Source of the DNA: Hyaloscypha bicolor E
Taxonomy: Eukaryota > Ascomycota > Leotiomycetes > Helotiales > Hyaloscyphaceae
Direction: 5' to 3'
Assembly (NCBI RefSeq): GCF_002865645.1
Contig: NW_020194589.1
Coordinates: 1,286,812-1,350,811 of the forward strand
Length of the DNA stretch: 64,000 bases
A model generated the notes under the pieces. That model was not told the origin of the DNA and did no database searches. It was given only the letters and a program-made list of their open reading frames with translations. Below, one piece after another: positions 25,359 through 35,902 of the stretch. How positions within the stretch are numbered: the first letter of the stretch is position 1; each line of letters starts with the position of its first letter. The translations under genes were made by a program, and so were the position numbers.

Positions 25359-27649
25359 GAAGGGATCACCAGTCAACCGCCCAAATCACTCAACCGCCCA
25401 AGCAAGATTTTGGAAAATTTTGAAAGGGCTCAGAAGATTCTGAAACTCTGTGGAATGACTAAAGTGAGGTCGTAGATCGCGAATATTAACTTATTTTCTT
25501 CATTTTGGAATGTGGTTATCCCTTCGTCCGGTGAGACATTACTAGCGTGGGCAGGGGGGGGGTCCCGCACTAAACAGGGGAGGCTCGCCTGGCTGGCGGG
25601 GCATAATTTTATATACCTTTGCATACAAATTTATTAGTAAGCTACCTCATTTGAATGATATTATACCCAGTAGTCCCCCTCTTTATATATTGGTATATTA
25701 CAAAATTTATATCCCCTACTTGATCTCTTTACTATACCCTTTATCCCTTTCTTTAGGATCTTTTCGTACTTTAATTAGTATGAATATCATGTGTAAGTAC
25801 CTTGTTTGGGACGCTTTTCCCAGTAGTATAAGTGACGAAGATCTGAATTAAATACCCTCTTGCCCCCTAGCCCTACTTATAAGCTCCTTAGCTTTGCCTT
25901 CTCAGAATACCTTAAAAGCTTATAATAAAGCTCGGTTCGAAATTGCAAGTACGTAAGAGGGCGTTTCTCTATTATACTTAATTAATAAAGCCTATAGCTA
26001 TTTATATAAGCTATTTCGATTAGCCAGTAAAACAAGGGCTACTAATTCCTAAGGGTAGGCTTGTGACTCTCGTATACTTCCCTGAATTAGTTTGCAAGGT
26101 CTACCCCTCCCATATATTAATTATAATTATTAATAAAGCTAGGAATCTGAAGCTCCTTTATTAGCATTTCGCCAAAAACCTCCCGTATAATTTGCTCATT
26201 TATAGACGTCTTTGCAGGATGTCTTCTCTTCTTTACTCGCTAGTTCTCTGCTTTATTTATGGTATGGATATTGCTTAAAGCTAAGACAATACTATTATCT
26301 TGCCAAGCTAAGCAAAGGATATCCTGAACTACTACTATAAGCAAGGTATTCTATTCTAGCTTTGTGGCAAACCGATTTTTAATTACTAATAATTCCGGTG
26401 GAAATAGCTTATATAAGCGAGTGGTACCCACTATACCAAATTTACAGGCTCGTAGCTCTGAAAATAAGGGTATAGAAGTAAATTAATTATTAAGGTATAT
26501 TATAAGGTAGTAGCATGGGAGGGAAAGTGCCAGATTTCATACGAGAGAACCGGTATTTATAAGGGTTAGATAGAGAGTCATTTTTTGGAGCCCCTTCTCT
26601 CGCAAGCTCTAAGTCTAATTATATATATATCCGTAATTCGCAAGTCTATAGATCTTATATCCTTGTTTAATTAGCTTTTTGGGTATCTTATATATATATG
26701 AGGATCTAAAATAATTAGCGGGGTAGCGGGGTAAAAATGGGGGAAATATATCTGCTAAAGTACTATACTATAAGTTCGTTAATACTAATATTAGAAGAAG
26801 GAGAGTATAAAAGCTAACTGGAAGCTTATATAGAGGAAGCAAGAGGTTTAAGCTTATACTACTAAAACTTATTATTTGGTAAGTAATACCTATTTTGTAT
26901 ATTATTTTCAGGGTATGAGATATGGTAATACCGCTTGATTTGCTCAAAGTAGCAGAGTAATATATGGTTTGTAATTAAGTATAGAGGACCTTTATTAAAG
27001 TCTGAATTCTAGTATATCTTAACTTGAGGCTTATTATATACTCCTATATATATAATTGCACCGAGAAATATATATAATTCCTCTAGTAACAAATCTGTCT
27101 ATTCTCGTACCCTTTCCTCCTTTATATATAGCCTTTATATATTCGCATATTAATTGGTATTCGTAGTAATGATCTGGAAAAGCTTGCGGGTAAAGAATAG
27201 GCTAAAGTAATCGAATAGGTATGCTTTTGGAGGGAAGGTAGGAGGTAAAATCGCTCGTACGGACTATTCAGGTTCGGGTTAAAAGGGCTCAAAAGCGACG
27301 TTCGTGATTGGTCCAAGTTTAGAAAGTATATTCGCAAGGGATTAGGTGTTTTTTGGCCCTTTGGGCTGTGGAGATGGGCTAGAAGAAGGGTCCATTGCAT
27401 GTATAAGCGCGTACTAAAAGGGCATTCTTGGATGCGATTTCATCCACGCGATGTAGCTTACTAATAAATTTGTATGCAAAGGACATTAAATTATGCCCCG
27501 CCAGCCAGGCGAGCCTCCCCTGTTTAGTGCGGGACCCCCCCCCCCTGCCCACGCTAGTAATGTCTCACCGGACGAAGGGATAGTGTGGTTATAGTAAAAC
27601 TAGTTTTTGGGCGGTTGAGTGATTTGGGCGGTTGGCTGGTGAACCCTTC
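25359..27649 (-). mobile_element. piggyBac-like DNA transposon with long inverted ends, degenerate
   Basis: A 2,291-bp element with inverted arms 25359-about 25645 and about 27457-27649. The outer ends are GAAGGG..TCACCAG with two AACCGCCCAA units each. The inner arm is nearly identical and includes the CAGGGGAGGCTCGCCTGGC block and a poly-G/C tract. The left arm carries about 100 bp that the right lacks. TA flanks both ends (25357-25358 and 27650-27651). The canonical piggyBac TTAA is not visible. It encodes a broken transposase, listed separately. Confidence 0.75.
25890..26520 (-). pseudogene. piggyBac-family transposase (DDE_Tnp_1_7), RIP-mutated
   Basis: Reading the minus strand from about 26500 down to 25890 gives the C-terminal half of a fungal piggyBac-type transposase. 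In order I see FTSIPLFSELRA, FGIVGTTRLYKLFPPELL, NRFATKLE, VQDILCLAWQDNSIVLALSN, then RRHPAKTSINEQIIREVFGE, IPSFINNYN, YMGGVDLAN, PTLRN-stop-stop-PLFYWLIE and AYINSYRLY. The WW pair of PTLRNWW is now two TAG stops, and other Gln/Trp codons are stops too: the RIP change TGG to TAG and CAA to TAA. The N-terminal half toward about 27100 is too decayed to read. It lies inside the inverted repeats and is the element's own gene. Confidence 0.8.
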
Positions 27650-28151
27650 TATGGCCGCGTCCTCCGTCCTAATATCGCTGTAGCGCAAGCCACAGGTCCA
27701 AGCTGATCGCTTCATCTTCGGTTGGTGCATTTGTAGTTGATGGTGTGGTCCATACACCATTAGAAAACAAAATGCAGGGATAATGAATCAATTGACATAG
27801 AGGCCTGGCTACTGCCACTTTGTTATGTACTCCTAGGTTCTCTACTGTATAGGGCAATTGAACCCTTTCCGAGAGAACCCAAGAGTACATCACAGTACGG
27901 GGGTCTTTAGGTCCCTGGCCCTACGGATGTGGTGCTGACACCCACAGTGCGACATCCTACGCCAGGCGCTTGCAATTTGCGGTGACAAGGGCAAGGATTG
28001 GGAGGTCACAGGGGTGGGCAGCGGGCCCAAGCTCCTTACCTAAGCAAGGGGATAGAATTTTCGGTGGCATGTTGGTGCAACCAAAAACACGAGCACACAA
28101 AACCGCAGTGAAAATAGCAAAATATCTATCGACTTGTCTAAGGCCGTTGAA
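27650..28151. other. Intergenic region between piggyBac relic and MFS gene
   Basis: Ordinary composition, no supported ORF. The proximal part should contain the promoter of the downstream transporter. Confidence 0.5.
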
Positions 28152-29472
28152 ATGTCGACGACAGTCTCCCACGAATCGCAAAGAGAACAACAAGACGGAG
28201 CCCTAGGCTACCCTGAAGGAGGCCCAAGGGCATGGGGCGTTGTTTTTGGATCCTGCTGTGTTAGTTTTTCTGTCTTTGGAATTATCAACACATCCGCTGT
28301 CTTCGAGTCATACTTCACAGAACATCAACTCAAAGGAGAGAGCCCATCTCGTCTGGCTTGGATATTCTCCGTTTACTTGTTCTTAATCTACTTCATTGGC
28401 CTCTTAGTGGGCCCCGTCTTTGACCACCATGGACACCGAATTTTGATTCTTACAGCTAGCATTTTAGCAGTTGTGAGCCCGTTTATATTAAGCTTTTGCT
28501 CCGGTAATGAACATGTACACTCCATAAAGAGACTGATAAAAACTGATTTGGCAGAAAGAGTATTACCAGATATTCCTCACCTTTGCAGTCCTTAGTGGCA
28601 TGGGGGGTTCTCTCATGAGTACGCCATCGATTGCTGCTGTTGGTCATTGGTTTTGCAAGCGTCGTGGCCTTGCGGTCGGTATTGCAACCTCTGCTGGAGG
28701 CATTGGAGGCATCATCTTCCCATTGATGCTGAGAGTTACGCTGGACAGATACGGCTTTGCTTGGAGTATGCGGATCCTAGGGTTCATTCTGCTTCTACTT
28801 GGGTTGCCTCCTAACTTACTGATCCGCACCCGCCTACCAAGGAGTGAAAAGTTTACGTCTGTATGGCCAGACATAAGTGTTTTCCTGGACTCAAAGTTCG
28901 CGCTGTGTTGCTGTGGCATCTTTTTCATGGAGTATGGGGTATTAATCCCACTTACGTATATAGTCTCATACGCGTCGACGCGCGGGCACAACGCCACGCA
29001 GGCCTATGTGCTTCCTGCTCTACTCAACGCAGGCAGTGTAGTGGGTAGAGTTATTCCCGGTCTTGTATCAGATCGCCTGGGTCGCTTCAACACGATGATC
29101 ATAACCGTCGGAGGCTGTGCCGTCGCTGTATTAGCATTGTGGCTACCAAACGGAAACTCAGAACCAATGCTGATCTCCTTCGCTATTATACTTGGCTTCG
29201 TGAGCGGAGGTAACGTCAGCCTGACGCCAGTATGCATTGGTCAGCTTTGCGACTCTCGGGATTATGGCCGTTATTTATCTGGAGCTATGTTAGTGGCGGG
29301 ATTTGGGACTCTAACCGGCATACCCATTGGCGGAGCAATCCTAGGGAACCAAAGTTCCAAGGAATGGTTGGGTTTGATCCTTTTCTCAAGCCTTTCCTAT
29401 GTAGTTTCCGTTTGCTGCTTTATCGCAGCTCGGGTGCTAGCTGTGGGATGGAGCCTAAGAGTAGTCTACTAG
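28152..29472 (+). CDS. MFS transporter, monocarboxylate-transporter-like (MCT/MCH) family
   Basis: Exons 28152-28503 and 28559-29472 join in frame across a 55-bp intron (GTAATG..AAAG) to give 421 residues. The start is MSTTVSHESQ. The signature YPEGGPRAWGVVFGSCCVSF opens the first helix, as in fungal MCH-type carriers. EYYQIFLTFAVLSGMGGSLM follows the intron, and then WFCKRRGLAVGIATSAGGIG and GLVSDRLGRFN between helices. About twelve hydrophobic segments are present, as expected for a plasma-membrane permease. Fungal relatives carry monocarboxylates or riboflavin; the cargo here is unknown. It stands alone between a piggyBac relic and repeat-like intergenic DNA. Intact. The joint uses the second possible AG, which is the only one that keeps frame. 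Confidence 0.85.
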
Positions 29473-29648
29473 ACACTGTTGCAATGGTTCATGTGTGGTA
29501 GCTATGACAATCGAATTTACCCGAAGTGGTTCTTCTTCGTGTTCTACCTTTCCTCCCCTGATTTACTCTCCTTAGGTAGCACACTTCCCCTGTGGCCAGA
29601 GGGAGCCTAGGGTGGCGAGGGTGCTGGGTCAGCAGTCCCAAACTTGGA

Positions 29649-29678
29649 CCTGTCCTAGCCCATTTGTCCTAGGACAGG
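29649..29678. repeat. Perfect 10-bp-stem hairpin
   Basis: CCTGTCCTAG and CTAGGACAGG are separated by 10 bases. It lies about 175 bp past the stop of the plus-strand transporter, so it could shape the 3' end of that transcript. That is a guess. Confidence 0.6.
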
Positions 29679-29704
29679 TAGGCGTCTAGGATGGACAATC
29701 CAGG

Positions 29705-29730
29705 TTGATTGATTGATTGATTGATTGATT
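29705..29730. repeat. (TTGA)n microsatellite
   Basis: Six TTGA units plus TT. Confidence 0.95.
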
Positions 29731-30444
29731 CGTAGGCTGTCCCAGCCGCCCTAGTGGCAGCTATGCAGCGTACATCTATAAGTACAGGTGCCCCCACTTC
29801 TCGCTCTCAGCAAGCTGTCCCGCCAGACTGCTTCCCCTTCTGCTTCGACGCAGTTGCACCTCTACTAATAGCTCTAATGACTGTCCTGTATCTGTGACTT
29901 GTCAGACCTTTCCTGGCCCTCCTCGACTTCTGTGTGCTTGAAATGCATCCTCAAATGATTGAAAGAGCTGTTCTGCCCATGCGAATACTTGTCAGGCCAT
30001 GCCTAGCCCTTCTCTGGTTCTGTATGTCTGTGTGTATTCGAAGTGCCGATGGGACCGTAATTAACGCGACAGAAGTATAGCCGTAAACTTCCTAAACATG
30101 TGTACTATGCTTGTTGATTTGTTTTGGATCGTTGCCTACTTGAGTATTGCTAGCCTGCAAGCTGACTGTACCGTTCAATGTGGTATGTCCTTGAAGATAT
30201 GCTCTAAGCGAAAAAAGCCTCGGATATAGCGAGTGCTGCCGACGTTATTAAGGAAGACTAGAATATAAGAGGCTGGTCGACTGCTACTCGCCGGTAGCTT
30301 CATTTCACACCCTGTTTCACCGTCTCGTCTTGTCATATCACAATTTATCATGAGTTGGCTATTATCCCACATAGTGATTTATAATTATCTACTTGTCTTA
30401 AGAATCCACCCTCTGCTCAAGTGAATAATAGTCTCATTTCGAAC

Positions 30445-30652
30445 TCAAATAATAACAAACTCCTTGGTTATAAAATCGCCCCTTTCGAAAACCTCACCAT
30501 CCATATAACCCTTCAGAAAATACGGTCCAATCAACTCGCTTTGCCCATCCTGAACCGACTTTAAAAGATATGGTACTATAGCTTTACGGAAGATGCAAAA
30601 CAAGTCGCCAGTCTTTGCTCTTCTTGGCATCCAAGCGAACTTCCTGGCATTA
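30445..30652 (-). pseudogene. C-terminal stump of a HET-type (heterokaryon incompatibility) protein
   Basis: The frame reads RKFAWMPRRAKTGDLFCIFR, then KAIVPYLLKSVQDGQSELIG, then PYFLKGYMDGEVFE to a stop at 30445. The pattern GDL.CIF....VPYLL......Y.LIG..Y..G.MDGE is the conserved tail of fungal HET-domain proteins, which act in non-self recognition. The N-terminal domain is absent: sequence past 30652 turns into AT-rich degraded DNA to about 31560. So this is the end of a gene cut off at an island border. Confidence 0.6.
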
Positions 30653-31565
30653 TTATAGCAGAAATACTTGTATGCCGAGAATAGTACTAGATAGCTATCT
30701 ATAAATAAGATTATATTCTATATATTGCTCTTATCCTTATTAACTATATTTTTCCTTTACTTTATAGCTTGAGACGGCTATTAAGTAATAGATAAAGTTT
30801 AATAAAACCATTTATCTTTTTTTATAGAACTTGGCTCGTTTCGAAAACTTTACTAAATAATATTCTATACTAGTTTTATAGCTAGTTTTTACTTTATTCT
30901 ATTTAATTTCAATTCTGCTTTATTAAATACTATAAATATCAAGCTTTTATACCAAGTAATAACTATAATTAGCTTGCTATATATTATTATTCTAATATGG
31001 CTCATTCGAGAAATTTGTATTTTTTTAATAATAAGATAATTATTAGTAAGAGAGAAGCTTAATAATAGAGAATTTAAGCCTCCTGCTCTAATTATAATCT
31101 CAAATGCTTTTATTAGAATATAATTTATAGCGCGGAACTAATTCGGGACCCAAGTTAGTAATTCATTTAATTATTATTATTTATAGAGTAAGTTACTAAA
31201 AGATAAATAAGGGATTTAAAGAAGAGCTCTTATTTTATAAATTATAAAAATAAATCTGAGGCCGGAATTATATAGTTTATTAATTTGCAGGGTATATTAT
31301 TAGAATTAAAGATTTCTATTAAAGCATAGATTTTATTTCTTTAATCTATATTACTAAAATCTCTTATTATAGAAAGAAGCTTAAAGAATAATCTATATAT
31401 ATTACTATTCTTATATTATATAAGCAAGATATTTTTGAATACTACTAATACATATTTAAAGCCGGCTATAATAGATTATAAATCATATAATACAATTCTG
31501 TCTAGTACTAATAAGAAAGTAGTTTATAGAAAGGTTTTGGTACTATTAAAAAGTTATACTAAATG
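30653..31565. other. AT-rich degraded tract
   Basis: RIP-like AT-rich sequence with no nameable domain. Its left edge truncates the HET-type remnant. Confidence 0.6.
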
Positions 31566-32070
31566 AGCCACAACGACTTCCTGTTATAATAAAACGTTGT
31601 TGTTGTATTGTAATAATAATATATAGATAGATAAAGAGAAAAGAGAGGTGTGGCACGAGTGGCCAAAGCTTAAATACAGGAGTGTAGTCACGTGAGCCTG
31701 CACGTGACCACTAGCACGCAGTTGCCATGCAACACTTCCTGTATGACCCATACTCTCCAAAACCATGGCCTGGAGAGCAGATATCCAATTTGCAGCCAAG
31801 AACTCCGAGGTATACTTTGGACTGCGCGGAAAAAGAACTGTCCAAGTCACATGTCATTCTCAGATGCACTCTCTGCCCATCGGCACCTGCACTAATAGGG
31901 CGGATACTTGTGAGTAGAGGGATATATCCGTAACCATATACCCGTGTACCGGCGAATCTTCGGAGAAGTACGTTGTTTTAAGACCTTATCATCAGGTAGG
32001 TTCAGCTCGTCTCCCTTCACCAAGCTACTCTCCTACTAATTAAGTGTAGTTACATTCCACAGTCGCCGAA
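31566..32070. other. Intergenic region upstream of the Dabb gene
   Basis: Ordinary composition after about 31640. Short overlapping ORFs carry no recognisable domain. It should contain the promoter of the gene at 32071. Confidence 0.45.
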
Positions 32071-32531
32071 ATGGGAGAAGTTATCCATGTCGTCCAACTC
32101 AAGTTTAAGCCGGAAGTTGACACTGGCAAAATTGAGGAAGTGCGGCCCCCTCCTCGCACTCCCGTCATCTACCCAGTCATTAATGTCAGCAGATCCTAGC
32201 TTCTTTAAAAGCATTGAAGACCAAATGCGTCCACCCAGACACCAAGAAAAATTACATCAGGTCCATCCGACTTGGGCGGGATAACTCCCCAGAAGGACTG
32301 CAGGTATGTGTCCTCACGTTATCAACCAGATGGCCACTTGCAGTGGTACACAGCGCATCGAGCTGACAGAATGGTGTCCCACAGAATGGCTACACCCATA
32401 TGGTTGTCTCCGAATTCGACAGTGTCGCTGATAGAGACTACTACTCGTTGAAAGATCCCGTCCATAAGGCTCTGGCTGGTGGACTGCCTCCTTTCATTGC
32501 TGCTTTGCAGGTGCTTGACATTGAAGTATGA
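32071..32531 (+). CDS. Stress-responsive alpha/beta-barrel (Dabb) domain protein
   Basis: A small three-exon gene too broken up to appear as one ORF: 32071-32139, 32193-32303 and 32385-32531, giving 108 residues. Introns are 53 bp (GTGCGG..GCAG, a weak donor) and 81 bp (GTATGT..ACAG, branch CTGAC). The protein starts MGEVIHVVQLKFKPEV, continues with ILASLKALKTKC and IRSIRLGRDNSPEGLQ, then NGYTHMVVSEFDSVADRDYY and KDPVHKAL. This is the order of Dabb proteins: a beta-strand HxVxFKFK start, GxDxSPEG, FTHxxxxEFxSxxDRDYY and a closing strand. Such dimeric barrels are usually small cytosolic proteins, and some act as cyclases or decarboxylases. The role here is unknown. Its 3' end faces the end of the monooxygenase gene, 240 bp away. 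Confidence 0.8.
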
Positions 32532-32771
32532 TTGTGTCCAAAAAGCCAGAACCAATAAATACAGCATTACCTCGATGCGTCTCAAGTTGTGTCTTATATG
32601 CTGCATCTGTGATTGCTTCAAATTTTTTTCATTTTTTCCCCCAGAGATCTGTTGAAATACTTCTCATTGATATATACTGTGAAATAGCTACAGAGTATCC
32701 TCCTTTGAGACACGAAATGAACATTTGCAAACAAAAACCAGTCTTATTTTATCAATCAAACCACTGTTACC

Positions 32772-34523
32772 TCAGAATCGCCTAAAACCTCTCAAATCAT
32801 CATCCAAAATCTCCTTCGCAATCCTCCTGTACGGGCCCAGCCCTGCAAAGAAAAACATCGTAGTCCCCTTCTTCCCCGGCACATTCTTTCCAAAGATCCA
32901 AGAGTCAATACGCCGGAAGAGACTCTTCGAGCTCAGTTCGTCGCATCGCGTCGTCCATTCTTGCTCGGCCTCGGAGAGGGCCTCGACAATGCCATGGGTG
33001 TGGCTTTTTGCGTGGCCGTTCATGTAGCCATTTGTGTAGCCATTGGTGCCAATGGCGGCCTTTGGAAGCTCATTTTTCTCGGCTCGTGCGATCAGGTCAG
33101 TGATGATCTCGACGTGACACTCAATCGCAGGAGGGAGGTTAGAGAACGGGCCGTTAGGACCAGTTATCAAAAAGAGGTTGGGAAAATTAGGCACTGAGAG
33201 ACCAAGGTACGATGTCGGGCCCATCTTAGACCAATGGTCTTTCAGCGTCCCGCCGTTTCGTCCTTGTATGGCAATGCGTGTGTAATTCCCGTCAACAGCG
33301 TCAAAACCAGTTGCGCAGATAATGACGTCGAGCTCGTAGAGCTTGCCGTCTGCAGTCTTGATGCCAGTCGCAGTAAGCTCAGTAATGGGATTGGTCTTAA
33401 TATCCACGATATCAACGTTCTCGCGGTTGAACTGCTCATAGTATCCACTATCGCAAAGCGGCCGTCGAGCGTACCATTCCGTCGGACAGAGCTTTCTCGC
33501 CTTCTCTGGGTCCTTGACCGTCTGGCGGATTTTGTTCCTGATGAAGTCAGAAGCCGCGATATTTGCTTCTTCATTGACAGTTATATCACTAAATGTCCAA
33601 AACATGAAGCGAAAACCATTGCCTTGCTGCCACGCCTCCTCGAAGATACGCTCCCGCTCCTCAGGACTGACACTAGTGGCGGGTCGATTGAGCTCCTCAT
33701 CAAAGCCATAGGCAAACAGGCTATTTTTAGCTTGGTCCCAGACTTGATCGTATGTCTCGTTCAAGTGTTTGCGGTGCTGGGTTGAGACGGGACCATTGCC
33801 GGCTGGGACGCTATATTGTGGGTTGCGCTGAAAGGAGAGTAATTGCTTGACCTCTTCAGCTTTTGCAAGTGCCGTGATAAGCTGCACGCCTGTCGAGCCG
33901 TTCCCGATAACGCCTACACGCTTGCCTTTGAGGTCCGCATTTTGAGGCCATCGGGCGGTGTGGTAGAGCTCGCCTGCGAACTTGTCGAGGCCTGGAAAAG
34001 CTGGGAAATTGGTTTTGGAGAGCAAGCCGAGTGCTGTGACGAGATACTTGACTTTGAGGACCTCCTTTGTCGATAGCGTGACGACCCATCGGAGTTCTTC
34101 TTCGTTCCATTGCGCAGCGAGAAGTTCCGTTTCGAACTGGAAATGCTTTCGCAGATCGTACTTCTTAACAACGTGCTTTAGATATGCTAGAATCTCTGGG
34201 CCTTGGAGATAGTGGTGGCTCCATGGGTATGATACGAGATCTTCATGGTCCCAGGAATACCTGTACAGGAAGGACATGGTGCTATTTAAATTAGCTGAAA
34301 TGTTTATTGTGGAGATAGGAAGCCGCCCAGCTAAAAGATTGACTTACTCAGACATGGCGCCTGGATAGCGATTCCAGTGCCAAGTGCCTCCGACATCGTC
34401 TGCCATATCAATGCCTTTGACATTGAGGCCTTGATCAAGCAGCTTCTTAAGCTGATAAATACCCCCAAAGCCAGCACCGACGACCAAGGCGTCAAGATAT
34501 TGGGGCTCCATCGCGATTGTCAT
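32772..34523 (-). CDS. Flavin monooxygenase, Baeyer-Villiger type (class B)
   Basis: Exon 1 is 34523-34348 and exon 2 is 34281-32772, with a 66-bp intron (GTAAGT..ATAG). The protein has 561 residues. It shows the FAD motif GAGFGG at 16-21, GGTWHWNRYPGAMSD (the intron falls inside the last Asp codon), the Baeyer-Villiger fingerprint FAGELYHTARWP at about 160-171, and the NADPH motif GNGSTG at about 185-190. CATGFDAVDGNY and FLITGPNGPFSN also fit the family. These enzymes use FAD, NADPH and oxygen to turn ketones into esters or lactones. The substrate cannot be inferred. An Asn-Gly-Tyr-rich insert (NGYTNGYMNGH) near the C-terminus is unusual and probably a flexible loop. Start is MTIAMEPQ; MEPQ at 34511 is an alternative. 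Confidence 0.88.
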
Positions 34524-34592
34524 GATGTGGATGCTCAATTCGAAAATTGGTGATTGAGGATTAAGTTGCCAGGACTGAAACGGGCAGCTGAG

Positions 34593-34677
34593 GGAGAAGA
34601 GAGAAGGAGGGAGAAGAGAGAAGGAGGGAGAAGAGAGAAGGAGGGAGAAGAGAGAAGGAGGGAGAAGAGAGAAGGAG
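34593..34677. repeat. 17-bp GA-rich minisatellite
   Basis: Five head-to-tail copies of GGAGAAGAGAGAAGGAG lie about 70 bp upstream of the monooxygenase start. They are read as CT-rich on its coding strand, so they sit in the promoter or 5' UTR. Confidence 0.9.
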
Positions 34678-35902
34678 GAGACGAGGTTTGCGGAAGACTC
34701 TGGGGCGGAAAGGGTATGAGCTTTCACATCCTCACATACTCTAAATAGCTCGAGCCCACGTCGTCGCGAACCCGGGCTACAAGCCGGGGACGCCCGTTCG
34801 TTGCGGGGTAGAATGTACTAATCACTTTTCCCACCCATTTCCTTCTGGGGCCAGTTTTGAACCCCGGGCCCATGCGGCAATGTCTGCAAGGCTCCCCACG
34901 TTGGCCGAAGCCCGGAAGCGGGGTTAGATCAAAGCTGGGTTTACGGAAAGCCGTAAGGATCACATGTGCCAGCTCGAAATGCAAAACCCGCTTGCATAAC
35001 GGACCTGGCCAAAATCTGTGCCGCACCCTGCGAAAAGGTCAAGCGCTAATTTTTTAGTACCTAGAGCCCATAATTTAGCGACCACAGCCCTATAGAGGAG
35101 TAATAAAAGCCTATAATTATAGCGCTTCCTTTTCCTCACGGCTCTCGAATCTCAAAGTTCGTTTTCCACTTCTCAGTTTTCACTTTCACCCGCCTCCCCG
35201 CCCCCTCTCCTACCCCTATATTTATATATATAAGAATTAAAGAGAGAGGGTAAAGGTTTTAAGAAGTAGCAGAGGCTTAGAGAGATGGGGGCGTCGTAGT
35301 GGACGTGGGGGTGGGCGATTTTTGGTAGGGTGAGGCATGCAAGTGGGATGCGAGTTTTGCGTCTCGCGCTGGCACATGCGATCCTTGCGGCCTTCCATAG
35401 GTTGTGATGCTCGCTAAAATCGGTGGCATATCCGAGTCACATACCCGCTCGTGGCTCCCCCCTTTTACCAAAAGGGGGTTCCTGAAAGCGACTTGGCCAC
35501 CCGAGCGATCTTGCCAAGTATTTTACATAGTAAATCTGTATGGAAGATACTTCAAGCTGGCTGCGCGAGCTGGTCCGTGCCATAGAGTTTAGCGAGGAAC
35601 ACCAATTTTGGTGGTGGCCAAATCTCTCGGGGTACGAACGGGTAAATGGCCCAGCGCTTTACTGCATTTAGGGGGCATATACCCGACACCCATTTTTGCG
35701 CGAGAGGCAAAGATCCTGAAAACACGACAGCCAACATGACTCTGAATCCATGAGAATGCTCTACCGCTGGAGCACCGAAGTCTCGCAACTAAAGAACAAG
35801 ATTGCTGGTTGTTAAAAGTTCTGGGCGGGTCTCAAGAAAATCGTACGTACCCGGTGCATACCCGACTCGCCTCAATCTTGCCAAGGCGATATTGTATATG
35901 AG
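34678..35902. other. Intergenic region between divergent genes
   Basis: About 1.2 kb with no supported gene; several short ORFs are composition effects. It contains copies of ATACCCGAC at about 35679 and 35858. A short tRNA-like stretch near 35755-35785 lacks a T arm and is not called. Confidence 0.5.

Larger units (their letters stand above)
29473..30444. other. Intergenic region with hairpin and (TTGA)n repeat
   Basis: No supported gene. It holds a 10-bp-stem hairpin at 29649-29678 and a (TTGA)6 microsatellite at 29705-29730. A degenerate duplication of a pyrimidine-rich segment also lies here, near 29900 and 29990. Confidence 0.5.

Noticed and set aside
35745..35790. tRNA-like stretch on the minus strand with a D-arm-like GCTC..AGCGGTA..GAGC
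   Set aside because: No proper anticodon stem-loop and no T arm with GGTTC follow, so it is at most a chance match or fragment.
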